Of a stretch of DNA of 26,567 bases, positions 1 to 6,676 are shown piece by piece. Made by a program: the position numbers and the translations under genes. The notes beneath the pieces were generated by a model that saw only the letters and a program-made list of their open reading frames with translations, ran no database searches and was not told the origin of the DNA. This stretch comes from Bacillota bacterium. Its GTDB lineage: Bacteria; Bacillota; Clostridia; Lachnospirales; Lachnospiraceae. The stretch is from the NCBI GenBank assembly GCA_023436225.1, contig JAEZKA010000108.1, positions 1 to 26,567 on the forward strand, written 5' to 3'. Numbering within the stretch: the first letter of the stretch is position 1; the number at the start of each line of letters is the position of its first letter.

Positions 1-57
1 AAATCCACGGAGGTGAATTTCCTCCTCTAGTTTTTGCAGTATTTCTTCATTTGTCAT
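1..57 (-). CDS. Tyrosine recombinase, N-terminal start only (cut by window edge)
   Basis: Only the first 19 codons are present, reading MTNEEILQKLEEEIHLRGF and running off the left edge. A good ribosome binding site (AAAGGAG, about 10 bases before the ATG) supports the start. Many site-specific tyrosine recombinases begin this way, with a short helix followed by an 'LRG(F/L)S.NT' segment that opens the core-binding domain, and the visible residues fit that opening. It lies downstream of another tyrosine recombinase on the same strand, so it may be the second of a tandem pair. The family call rests on 19 residues and the neighbour, so it is tentative. Confidence 0.5.
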   Translation of the reverse strand, partial: MTNEEILQKLEEEIHLRGF

Positions 58-92
58 AATGTATGATCTCCTTTAAAGTAGTTTGAGACTCT

Positions 93-120
93 ATTTTAAA
101 GGTTTACGCTTTGTTTTCAA
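93..120 (-). promoter_or_regulatory. Possible promoter of the edge recombinase
   Basis: On the minus strand a TTGAAA -35-like box (115-120) and a TAAAAT -10-like box (93-98) are 16 bases apart, just upstream of the ribosome binding site of the edge gene. The -35 box lies in a small inverted repeat (CTTTG/CAAAG). This would allow the edge gene to be transcribed separately from the recombinase before it. Confidence 0.35.
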
Positions 121-293
121 AGTGATACAATGGAAAAAAGAGCCAAAAGGCACCCGACTCCAGCTTACGAACCACTGCGCTAGCAGTTTAGTGCTATGTT
201 TAATTGTTGGGCTGAGGGTTCATTAAGAATTGAAAAGCAATGGCTTAGGTAGCCGCTCAGGGGCTTCTCATTATTTTTAGAATGCCATGATAT

Positions 294-1226
294 TCAGTTG
301 AACATCATGGCTAAAGGATTGGAATTTACAGCAGCTTGTAATTGACTCTCATCTACATGTGTATAGATCTCCGTTGTTGCAATACTTTCATGTCCGAGAA
401 GTTGCTGCAAAGAACGAATGTCTACACGCCCATATTTGTACATTAGAGTAGCTGCGGTATGCCTGAGTTTATGCGTGGACAAACCTTCTGGATTTATTCC
501 AGCAGCAACAATATGCTTTTTTACTACGTTTTGTATGGCTCTTGTTGTCAAACGCCCTCCATTACGTGAAATAAAAAGAGCATTGTTATCAACAGCTATT
601 GAATTTCGGATACTGAGCCATTTTGTAATCGATTGTTTGACAGCTGGAGTAATAAAAATTTTCCGTTCCTTATTACCCTTACCGACAACGGATAAGACAT
701 CAGAGTTGACCTGATCGAGATTTATTGATGCTAGTTCTGATAGCCGTAACGCACAGTTCAGAAAGATTGTAATAATGCAATTATCGCGAACAGAACTTGA
801 GCTTGATTCGATTAACAAACGTACCGATTCTTCCAGTGTCAGGCATCTGACTATTCGCTTAGGTTGTTTAGGAGTTTCTAATTCTTCGGCAATGTTATTA
901 TTTATAAGATGTGCTTTGGTTTTAAGATACTTCCAGAACTGACGGATGGAAACAATTTTCCTTGTCCTCGTACCAGGTGACGAATGAAGTGTTTCTTGAC
1001 AATAGGCTAGAAATGCATACATATCACCAAGCGTAATCGAATTAATAAATTCAATATTTACATATTGAAAATCTGATTGATTTAGGGAGCGACTAACATC
1101 AATAAAGTGAAAGAATTGCAAAAGATCCAAACGATATTCCAATATGGTATTCTTGCTGCGACCTTTAATTGTAACAAGATATGCTAAGTACTGTTCAACT
1201 AATTTACATGTTTTGTTTGATTGCAT
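294..1226 (-). CDS. Tyrosine-type site-specific recombinase / integrase
   Basis: Full-length 310-residue tyrosine recombinase that would break and rejoin DNA through a 3'-phosphotyrosine. Residues 8-105 form the SAM-like core-binding domain, with a 'KGRSKNTILEYRLDL' segment. Residues 125-305 form the catalytic domain. The catalytic set is visible: Arg161 (CALRLSEL), Lys183/186 (GKGNK), His252 and Arg255 (HKLRH), His279 (LLGHESIATT) and nucleophile Tyr288 (IYTHV). Size and order resemble XerC/D and transposon-borne integrases rather than long phage integrases. An AAAGGAG site 8 bases upstream fixes the ATG. A second recombinase starts 236 bases downstream, suggesting a tandem recombinase module of a mobile element. 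The element and its target are not identified. Confidence 0.9.
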   Translation of the reverse strand: MQSNKTCKLVEQYLAYLVTIKGRSKNTILEYRLDLLQFFHFIDVSRSLNQSDFQYVNIEFINSITLGDMYAFLAYCQETLHSSPGTRTRKIVSIRQFWKYLKTKAHLINNNIAEELETPKQPKRIVRCLTLEESVRLLIESSSSSVRDNCIITIFLNCALRLSELASINLDQVNSDVLSVVGKGNKERKIFITPAVKQSITKWLSIRNSIAVDNNALFISRNGGRLTTRAIQNVVKKHIVAAGINPEGLSTHKLRHTAATLMYKYGRVDIRSLQQLLGHESIATTEIYTHVDESQLQAAVNSNPLAMMFN

Positions 1227-1252
1227 ATGATTAACTCCTTTTTCGGGAGTAT

Positions 1253-1279
1253 TGCCATATTGGCATTGTATAATACAAT
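1253..1279. promoter_or_regulatory. Paired palindromes in the divergent recombinase/unknown-gene promoter region
   Basis: Two short inverted repeats lie back to back between the divergent genes: TGCCA-TAT-TGGCA (1253-1265) and ATTGTA-TAA-TACAAT (1265-1279). The second contains a TATAAT-like box. They may be operators or recombinase binding sites. No matching regulator is assigned. Confidence 0.35.
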
Positions 1280-1370
1280 CTTGTAAGCGGAATAATGAGA
1301 AGTTGGTAAATAGTCAAGAACATTTAGTTATATGAAATATGGGCACAAATTTGATTCTAAGGGGAGATAT

Positions 1371-2228
1371 ATGTCAAATATAGATATTAAAAAACAGGTA
1401 GAGGAATACGTAGAATGGCAATGCAAAGGTGAAGCTAAAGTAATTCATTCAAAACCAGAGCAGTCATATAACGAACTAGGTTTTGATATAACAATTTGGA
1501 ATGTAAAAACTGATAACGATGGTTCTTGGTGGGTTGCTCAAGGAGATTTACCAATGAATCTTTATCCTCAAGACACAGCATATTATTTTTCTACTGACGA
1601 GGTCTTTTCTTTTCATTTAGGTCTTATGCTGAGACTTAATAATGATGAGTATAGTAAGCCAGATAAATTTATCGATGAGATATCTCATGGAGCAGAAATT
1701 TCTATTAACTTGAAGAGAAAACTATACTTAGCATCCGAAAGGTTACAGGAAGCCGTGGAAATTGAAGAAATTCAAACAATAGGTGTAATGTGTAGAGAAA
1801 CCTTAATTGAATTAATTGGTTACATTTATGAAATTGATAGCTTTGAAGGGGAAGAACAATATAAAAAGTCGGATGTAAAAAATCGTGGAGATTTAATCCT
1901 ACATAAATACCTTAGTGGTTCAGAAAATGCAGAAGTACGTAAACATATAAGGAATATACTTAATAGTGCATGGGATTTTTCTAATACTATTACTCACTCA
2001 TCATCAAGAACAATACACGAAGCTTCAATTTGTTTGTCTATTACAACTGCTGTCGTTTCTTCTTTTGAGAATTTATTAGAGAAGTATTTTGATCCTATTG
2101 ATGGAATTGAATGTAAAAACTGTGGTAGTAGGCAGCTTAGTGTAGCAAAGAATGATGAGACCGATGATTTGTTGATAATATGTGAAAACTGTAATCATGG
2201 ATTTGTTAAAGATAAAGAAAGGGCATAA
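1371..2228 (+). CDS. Unknown protein with helical (HEPN/Abi-like?) region and C-terminal zinc ribbon
   Basis: Predicted 285-residue cytosolic protein that I do not recognise. The start is placed at 1371 because AAGGGGAG lies just before it; an in-frame ATG 39 bases upstream has no ribosome binding site. The N-terminal third is mixed alpha/beta with tryptophans. The middle is helical, and a segment ending in 'NTITHSSS...IHEAS' followed by a long helix is placed like the C-terminal helices of HEPN/abortive-infection proteins, although a clear R-x4-6-H motif is missing. The last 40 residues form a four-cysteine zinc ribbon (CKNC ... CENC). Its AT content and its position beside recombinases suggest cargo of a mobile element, possibly a defence gene. 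The defence role is speculation. Confidence 0.7.
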   Translation: MSNIDIKKQVEEYVEWQCKGEAKVIHSKPEQSYNELGFDITIWNVKTDNDGSWWVAQGDLPMNLYPQDTAYYFSTDEVFSFHLGLMLRLNNDEYSKPDKFIDEISHGAEISINLKRKLYLASERLQEAVEIEEIQTIGVMCRETLIELIGYIYEIDSFEGEEQYKKSDVKNRGDLILHKYLSGSENAEVRKHIRNILNSAWDFSNTITHSSSRTIHEASICLSITTAVVSSFENLLEKYFDPIDGIECKNCGSRQLSVAKNDETDDLLIICENCNHGFVKDKERA

Positions 2229-2505
2229 TGTGCCCATGCTTCATATAACAATATGTTTCCGGACACCCCATAGCACTTCCCATTGGTTTATGTTTATTAA
2301 GTAGATGTATATTTATTACAGATCTATAGAAAGTAAGAAAAGTCAATTAAATACGCAGTCGTAAAAAAGGCGAAGGAAAACACAGTGATAAACAGGCATG
2401 GGATCACTTTCTTTCATTGATTTATGATATATGAGGTCAAGAAAGTTGATAAACGCAATGGTATAATGACTATGTTGCTGGCAGCAAATAGTGAGGTGAA
2501 TGTAT

Positions 2506-2649
2506 ATGGATCGAGGTATATTGGAGAAGGTGTTGGCTTATGTTGATGCCCACATCTACGAAAAAATTAATTTATGTGAATTATCGGATATCGCCAGATA
2601 TAGTCCTTTTTATTTTAGTAAGTTGTTTTCTGAGGTAAACGGTAGATAG
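2506..2649 (+). pseudogene. AraC-family regulator truncated after the first helix-turn-helix
   Basis: A 47-codon open frame starts with an ATG behind a GAGGTGA ribosome binding site. It reads like the beginning of an AraC DNA-binding domain: 'ILEKVLAYVDAHIYEKI' followed by 'LCELSDIARYSPFYFSKLF', the classic first helix-turn-helix. A complete domain needs about 100 residues and a second helix-turn-helix. Here the frame stops at VNGR* inside an 18-bp inverted repeat, and the next gene's end follows at once. The missing half is not found nearby. I call it a broken gene, because a single HTH without the linker helix is unlikely to work, though a translated remnant is possible. Confidence 0.75.
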
Positions 2650-2675
2650 TGGAGTACCCACTATCTACCGTTTAC
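2635..2675. repeat. 18-bp perfect inverted repeat with 5-base loop at a rearrangement junction
   Basis: GTAAACGGTAGATAGTGG (2635-2652), loop AGTAC, then its exact complement (2658-2675). Each arm encodes the last residues and stop (VNGR*) of a gene: the AraC remnant on the plus strand and the YdcZ-type transporter on the minus strand. Neither side is followed by a T-run, so it is not a standard intrinsic terminator. It looks like a fold-back duplication at the break. Confidence 0.85.
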
Positions 2676-3650
2676 AATGATATCATGTCTTTGCTGTTCT
2701 TCATATATTTTCAGAAGATCTTTGCGATGTTCTTCTTCTACACGTTTGATTTCGGACCAGTAAGCACGTTCCTTCTCATTCTTATAGGTATGAATTCTTT
2801 CGGCAATAAGGTTTATTGCAATTCCGGAAACAATGACAATTCCACCGACAAAAGAAGCATTTGAAAAGTTATCTCTAAGTATTAGATCCAATAGAATTCC
2901 GGTAAACATCTGACCAACAAAAGTAAGTAGGGTTAGGTGAAATGCAGATACCCTTGGAACTGTAAAATTACAAAGAAGGACGACTGCTACACCGAGTATG
3001 CCACCAAAATAGATCCACGGATGAAAAGTGGAAATCGAGGAAACGGGAGAAACCTGTCTGGCAAGAAGTGCAACAATAATGGTGACAGGTAAGCCTATAA
3101 GATGATTTACTAGTGAACCACGAAGTGCACCAGTTTTTTCAGATAGACGTGCATTCACGGTTCTGGACAGAACAACAGAGATACCGGAACAAAGAGAGAT
3201 GCAGACAGCGATTATGGATCCTGCAATAGTTTGATCCACCATTAACAGTATTCCAATAAAAGAGACGGCAAATCCAAGAATGGAACTCTTATTAAATGAT
3301 TGCTTTTTCATCCCGAACAGACCGAATGTATCGATGAAAAGAGAAGTGACGGACTGTCCTAATAAGCCTAAAGCAACAATACTTGTTACACTGATATAAC
3401 CGAAAGCAAAGTTATTAAACACAGTTGTAAATACACCAATGGCACCGCCGAGATAAATCCATTTTGGATGGTGAGTAAAAAGAGGCTTCTTCTCTTTCTG
3501 AATCAAGCAAAGAAGGAAAGCAGACAGAGAACCAACCACATGAATAATGACTGCAGCAAGGAATACACCATACTGATCTGACAGGTTTCCATTTATCGAT
3601 ACCATGATGGATAATGTGACACCCGTTAATAAAGCTAATAATTGATACAT
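2661..3650 (-). CDS. DMT-superfamily transporter (YdcZ/DUF606 type)
   Basis: Predicted 329-residue inner-membrane protein with about ten transmembrane helices arranged as two similar halves, the tandem form of the YdcZ/DUF606 branch of the drug/metabolite transporters. Telling segments are 'IYLGGAIGVFTTVFNNFAF' in the first half and its counterpart 'IYFGGILGVAVVLLCNFT' in the second. The start is set at 3650 (MYQLLALLTG) because AGGAGGTG lies just upstream; a longer frame to 3707 lacks one. After the last helix the protein carries an unusual charged tail of about 45 residues, rich in Glu/Lys/Arg, probably a helix or coiled coil. It is divergent from a Crp/Fnr-type regulator that probably controls it. 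The substrate is unknown. Confidence 0.85.
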   Translation of the reverse strand: MYQLLALLTGVTLSIMVSINGNLSDQYGVFLAAVIIHVVGSLSAFLLCLIQKEKKPLFTHHPKWIYLGGAIGVFTTVFNNFAFGYISVTSIVALGLLGQSVTSLFIDTFGLFGMKKQSFNKSSILGFAVSFIGILLMVDQTIAGSIIAVCISLCSGISVVLSRTVNARLSEKTGALRGSLVNHLIGLPVTIIVALLARQVSPVSSISTFHPWIYFGGILGVAVVLLCNFTVPRVSAFHLTLLTFVGQMFTGILLDLILRDNFSNASFVGGIVIVSGIAINLIAERIHTYKNEKERAYWSEIKRVEEEHRKDLLKIYEEQQRHDIIVNGR

Positions 3651-3712
3651 AGTTAAACACCTCCTATTCGAAGAATACATTATTTGCATGAAAAACAGAT
3701 AGGACATTTGTC

Positions 3713-3741
3713 ATAGTATTTTTACTATAGTCTGATATAAT
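3713..3741 (+). promoter_or_regulatory. Extended -10 promoter overlapped by a Crp/Fnr-type operator
   Basis: A perfect extended -10 element (TGATATAAT, 3733-3741) precedes the regulator gene. Directly upstream, covering the -35 position, is the inverted repeat ATAGTA-TTTT-TACTAT (3713-3728). Its 6-4-6 layout matches the two-fold sites bound by Crp/Fnr dimers. In the divergent spacer it could control both the regulator and the transporter. Confidence 0.6.
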
Positions 3742-3759
3742 TGAGAAGGGTGATTATAC

Positions 3760-4425
3760 ATGAAGAAGATTCCGTTTACAGCAGAGCATATAGCCATACT
3801 AAAGGTGTATGGTTTACAGAATATATCAGTGAGTGATTGTACATGTGTAAGGTATGAGGCAGGAGAAAGGATTACAGAAGAAGGAACTTCTATTTCCAAG
3901 CTGACACTTGTAGCCAAAGGGCATGCTAAAATATGTCGTACTTCACCAAATGGGAAAAGCCTGATTTTATGCTACTATATTTCGGAGGGTGTAATAGGAG
4001 AGATTGAACTTTTGACAGGGCAGAGTATTGCTACAACTACTGTTATTGCAATCTCAGATTTTGAATGTGTCACTGTAGAATATAAAAAATGCAAGGAAGA
4101 ACTGGAGGGTAATCTCGTTTTTTCCCATAAACTTGGTGTTATCCTTGCAAGGAAAATGTCAGAGAGTGCTGATAATTTTGTTGCATCAGCATTATATTCT
4201 GGGGAACAGAGACTTTGTTCCTATATACTGCAAAATTCACATCACAATTATTTTTCTGATGTATTGACAGATGTGTCCAGTTCAATTGGTATGAGCTATC
4301 GTCATCTGTTCCGATTATTGGAGCAGCTGTGTAAAGATGGTGTATTAGAAAAAAGAAAGAGTGGATACAAGATTCAGAAACATGGGGAATTGGTTAGACG
4401 TACCCATGAAGAGACAGGAATATAA
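3760..4425 (+). CDS. Crp/Fnr-family transcriptional regulator
   Basis: 221-residue regulator. Residues about 10-120 form a cyclic-nucleotide-binding-like beta roll ('RYEAGERITEEGTSISKLTLVAKG' region, then 'GEIELLTGQ'). Residues 120-145 are the dimer helix, and 165-215 a winged helix-turn-helix (TDVSSSIGMSYRHLFRLL, then GVLEKRKSGYKI). The N-terminus has cysteines (Cys27, Cys29, Cys58, Cys71) but no clear Fnr-type four-cysteine cluster, and the canonical cAMP-binding arginine motif is not evident, so the signal is unknown. It resembles YeiL-like regulators. GAAGGG before the ATG supports the start. Divergence from the YdcZ-type transporter, with a palindrome between, suggests local control. Confidence 0.85.
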   Translation: MKKIPFTAEHIAILKVYGLQNISVSDCTCVRYEAGERITEEGTSISKLTLVAKGHAKICRTSPNGKSLILCYYISEGVIGEIELLTGQSIATTTVIAISDFECVTVEYKKCKEELEGNLVFSHKLGVILARKMSESADNFVASALYSGEQRLCSYILQNSHHNYFSDVLTDVSSSIGMSYRHLFRLLEQLCKDGVLEKRKSGYKIQKHGELVRRTHEETGI

Positions 4426-4442
4426 AATGATTGGGAAATACA

Positions 4443-4460
4443 TGTCCTGCATGCAGGACA
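4443..4460. promoter_or_regulatory. Perfect 18-bp palindrome
   Basis: TGTCCTGCATGCAGGACA is a gapless palindrome 18 bases after the Crp/Fnr gene. As RNA it could fold into a 7-bp hairpin with a CATG loop, but no T-run follows, so it is a poor terminator. A dimeric protein binding site is equally possible. Confidence 0.55.
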
Positions 4461-4581
4461 GTGCACATGATAAAGAGTATGTGTATAGAGTACTATAAAC
4501 AGCATTAGATAGTTTGGTTCATAACTGTAACTCGAAGTTGCAATCGCTGTATAAAACTGTAAAAATCTACATTTTTCTAAC

Positions 4582-4635
4582 TTGACAAAAATGACACTCG
4601 CGTCATATAATAAAAATGACACGTGTGTCATTTTT
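4582..4635 (+). promoter_or_regulatory. tetR-coa operon promoter with two TetR-type operators
   Basis: A -35 box TTGACA (4582-4587) and a -10 box TATAAT (4606-4611) are both consensus, with an 18-base spacer. Operator 1, TGACACTCGCGTCA (4592-4605), fills the spacer. Operator 2, TGACACGTGTGTCA (4617-4630), lies on the likely start site and sits in a wider palindrome (4612-4635). The two share TGACAC-N2-GYGTCA and start 25 bp apart. The layout predicts tight repression by the TetR protein encoded next. Confidence 0.8.
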
Positions 4636-4707
4636 GCGTTCGGATATACAATTCTGTGGAAGCTATCAAAAATAATATAGTGTAAGTCTAAAGGAGATGA
4701 TTAAAAT

Positions 4708-5310
4708 ATGGCGTCTAAGTCATCTATAAAAAGAGAATTAATTCTGGATAATGCGAAGCAAATATTTATCCAAAAAGGATTTAACCGTGTGACCATGAAG
4801 GACATTATTGAGAAGTGTAATATCAGCAGAGGAGGTATTTACTTATACTATTCAACAGTAGATGAAATTTTTATTGATGTAGTTATAAAACATAACAGTG
4901 CAAAAATTAATGGGATCAAGTGCAGTATCGAAAATGCTACCGATTTTAACCAATTGATAGATTCCTTTTTCGCTGAGCAAAAGGAAAAGCTTCTCAATAT
5001 GGATAAAAGCCTATATGCTGCAATGATTGAATTCTGTTTTAGCCATAAAAACAGATCGGACAGGGATTTTTATACAGAACAGTTCTTTAATGCAAAGGAT
5101 ATCATCTTGGAACTTCTAAAGTTTGGTCAGCAAAGCAAGTCCATACCAGAGCAAGATATTAACACTTTGGCAGACACCATCATGTTTTTGATTGAGGGTC
5201 TGCGCTCTCTGGCGGTCTCTAGTGGAATATCTCCAGAATTGGCCGAGAGTCAGCTGCAGGTATGTAAGCGTCTGGTGTATTCTGATATCTCTAATGAAGG
5301 GAAAAGGTAG
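4708..5310 (+). CDS. TetR/AcrR-family transcriptional regulator
   Basis: 200-residue regulator with a standard TetR N-terminus: residues 8-55 contain 'ILDNAKQIFIQKGFNRVTM' and the helix-turn-helix 'DIIEKCNISRGGIYLYYST'. The remaining 145 residues form the divergent helical ligand/dimer domain. AAAGGAGATGA gives a clear ribosome binding site. It is the first gene of a four-gene operon; the CoaC-like gene starts 5 bases after its stop. Two palindromes in its promoter strongly suggest autorepression and therefore control of the downstream pantothenate/CoA genes. The ligand is unknown; pantothenate, a CoA intermediate or an acyl-CoA would be logical candidates, but this is inference. Confidence 0.9.
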   Translation: MASKSSIKRELILDNAKQIFIQKGFNRVTMKDIIEKCNISRGGIYLYYSTVDEIFIDVVIKHNSAKINGIKCSIENATDFNQLIDSFFAEQKEKLLNMDKSLYAAMIEFCFSHKNRSDRDFYTEQFFNAKDIILELLKFGQQSKSIPEQDINTLADTIMFLIEGLRSLAVSSGISPELAESQLQVCKRLVYSDISNEGKR

Positions 5311-5315
5311 CAACT

Positions 5316-5900
5316 ATGAGTAATACAAAAAGTCAGGGAGAAGAAAAGAGAAGGAAAAATATTGTTCTTGGAATTACCGGGAGCATTGCAGCATATAAAG
5401 CAGCTTACATTACAAACGCTTTATCAAAGATGGGTTACAATGTAGATGTGATTATGACCAAGGCCAGTATGGAATTTATTACTCCATTGACACTACAGAC
5501 TCTGTCAAAAAACAGGGTGTATATGGATGCATTTCAATTGGATTATCCGAGGGAAGTCAAGCATATTTCATTGTCAAAGAAAGCTGACCTATTTCTGATT
5601 GCACCAGCAACAGCCAATATCATTGGAAAAATTGCAAACGGTATTGGTGATGATATGCTCTCATCTGTTGCTCTTGCCATGAAGGGAATTCCAATGATGA
5701 TTGCTCCTGCCATGAATACAAGGATGTGGGAGAATCCAATTGTACAGGAAAATATTCAAAAACTAAAAAAGTGTGGTTATCAATTTATTGAACCGAGGGA
5801 GGCCAGACTGGCTGATGGAGAGCTTGGCAAAGGAGCACTTGCAGATGTTGATGAGATTTTACAAGTTATTAATGATACTTTACAGGGGTACTGCCAATGA
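5316..5900 (+). CDS. coaC: CoaC-type flavoprotein (phosphopantothenoylcysteine decarboxylase homologue) with altered catalytic Cys
   Basis: 194-residue stand-alone flavoprotein of the HFCD family. In CoA synthesis CoaC decarboxylates phosphopantothenoylcysteine using FMN. Visible family marks are 'LGITGSIAAYKAA' (FMN-binding start, 18-30), the conserved His83 in 'VKHISL', 'APATANIIGKIANG' (97-109) and the PxMNxxMW motif 'PAMNTRMW' (131-138). The substrate clamp normally reads ACGD with the catalytic Cys; here it reads A-D-G-E (166-169), with codon GAT at 167. The tail 'GKGALAD' continues normally, so this is a substitution, not a frameshift. The partner CoaB is not present. It starts 5 bases after tetR and overlaps the next gene by 4 bases. 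Family confidence is high; normal activity is in doubt. Confidence 0.85.
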   Translation: MSNTKSQGEEKRRKNIVLGITGSIAAYKAAYITNALSKMGYNVDVIMTKASMEFITPLTLQTLSKNRVYMDAFQLDYPREVKHISLSKKADLFLIAPATANIIGKIANGIGDDMLSSVALAMKGIPMMIAPAMNTRMWENPIVQENIQKLKKCGYQFIEPREARLADGELGKGALADVDEILQVINDTLQGYCQ

Positions 5901-6676
5901 TTTTACTATTTAATATCGGAAATACAAGTTTGACATATGGTTTATTCGATCATCAAATTATTTCCTTGAAACGTTTTCCTATTACCGGATTATCAGAGCA
6001 GGAGGATATTAAGAAATTATGTTATACACTGTTGGAAAACAATGAATTGTCAATTGGGCAAATTACAGGATGTGTTTTGTCATCAGTTGTTCCTGAAAAA
6101 ACACCTTTACTGCAAAAGGCTCTGAAAAGCATTTTTTCTATAAAACTTTTATATATTTCTGATAAAACCGAATGGGGATTTGACTGTTCTGCATATACAG
6201 GAATTCTAGGAACAGACCGCTTATTGTGCTGTCAGGGAGCACTGGCGAAGTATGAACCACCTTTTATTGTTATCGATTGTGGAACTGCAACTACCCTTAA
6301 TGTAATCGATGAATCGGGAGCATTTATCGGAGGAGTCATTTTGCCAGGAGTACTGACTGGTATACAGGCGCTTGCAGAAAAAACTTCGCTATTACAACCA
6401 ATAACTATTTCTGCGCCTAATTCAGTGATAGGGAAAAACACAGTGGAATGCATGTTGTCAGGGGCGGTATTCGGGACAGCGGCTCAATTAGAAGGCTTGG
6501 TAATGCGAATACAGCGGGAAATGAATAAAGAGGTGGGTGTTATCATCACAGGAGGTAATGCAGATGTTATAATACCACATCTTTCTCTCTCATTGAATTA
6601 TGAACCTGATTTGTTGCTTGAGGGCTTAGTGATGCAATATAAGAGTACACCTTATAGAAAAGAGGAATTACATTGA
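5897..6676 (+). CDS. coaX: Type III pantothenate kinase homologue (CoaX) with Asp-to-Asn in the first phosphate motif
   Basis: 259 residues, the usual CoaX length and an ASKHA-fold protein. CoaX phosphorylates pantothenate as the first step of CoA synthesis and is not feedback-inhibited by CoA. Visible motifs are GTDRLL (Asp107, catalytic base region), 'IVIDCGTATTLNVI' (Asp127, phosphate/metal motif), 'FIGGVILPGV' (143-152) and 'GVIITGGNADVI'. The first phosphate motif is normally D-x-G-N-T; here it is N6-I-G-N-T, codon AAT. That Asp is nearly invariant in CoaX proteins I know. The ATG overlaps the CoaC stop (ATGA) and an AGGGG ribosome binding site lies upstream. Cytosolic; presumably acts on pantothenate brought in by the next gene, if active. 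Confidence 0.85.
   Translation: MILLFNIGNTSLTYGLFDHQIISLKRFPITGLSEQEDIKKLCYTLLENNELSIGQITGCVLSSVVPEKTPLLQKALKSIFSIKLLYISDKTEWGFDCSAYTGILGTDRLLCCQGALAKYEPPFIVIDCGTATTLNVIDESGAFIGGVILPGVLTGIQALAEKTSLLQPITISAPNSVIGKNTVECMLSGAVFGTAAQLEGLVMRIQREMNKEVGVIITGGNADVIIPHLSLSLNYEPDLLLEGLVMQYKSTPYRKEELH

Noticed and set aside
169..190. ACTGC-GCTA-GCAGT hairpin as a terminator between the recombinase genes
   Set aside because: The stem is only 5 bp and no T-run follows on either strand.
418..714. Plus-strand open frame inside the recombinase gene
   Set aside because: Lies wholly opposite a recombinase with complete catalytic motifs and has no ribosome binding site.
2340..2440. Short frames before the AraC remnant as a transposase remnant
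   Set aside because: Translations such as KKGEGKHSDKQAWDHF could not be tied to any transposase family.
2635..2675. Reading the 18-bp inverted repeat as a bidirectional terminator
   Set aside because: Neither arm is followed by a T-run and each arm contains coding sequence and stop codon of a gene; a rearrangement scar fits better.
3651..3707. Longer N-terminus for the YdcZ-type transporter
   Set aside because: The added residues would include the ribosome binding site AGGAGGTG of the internal start.
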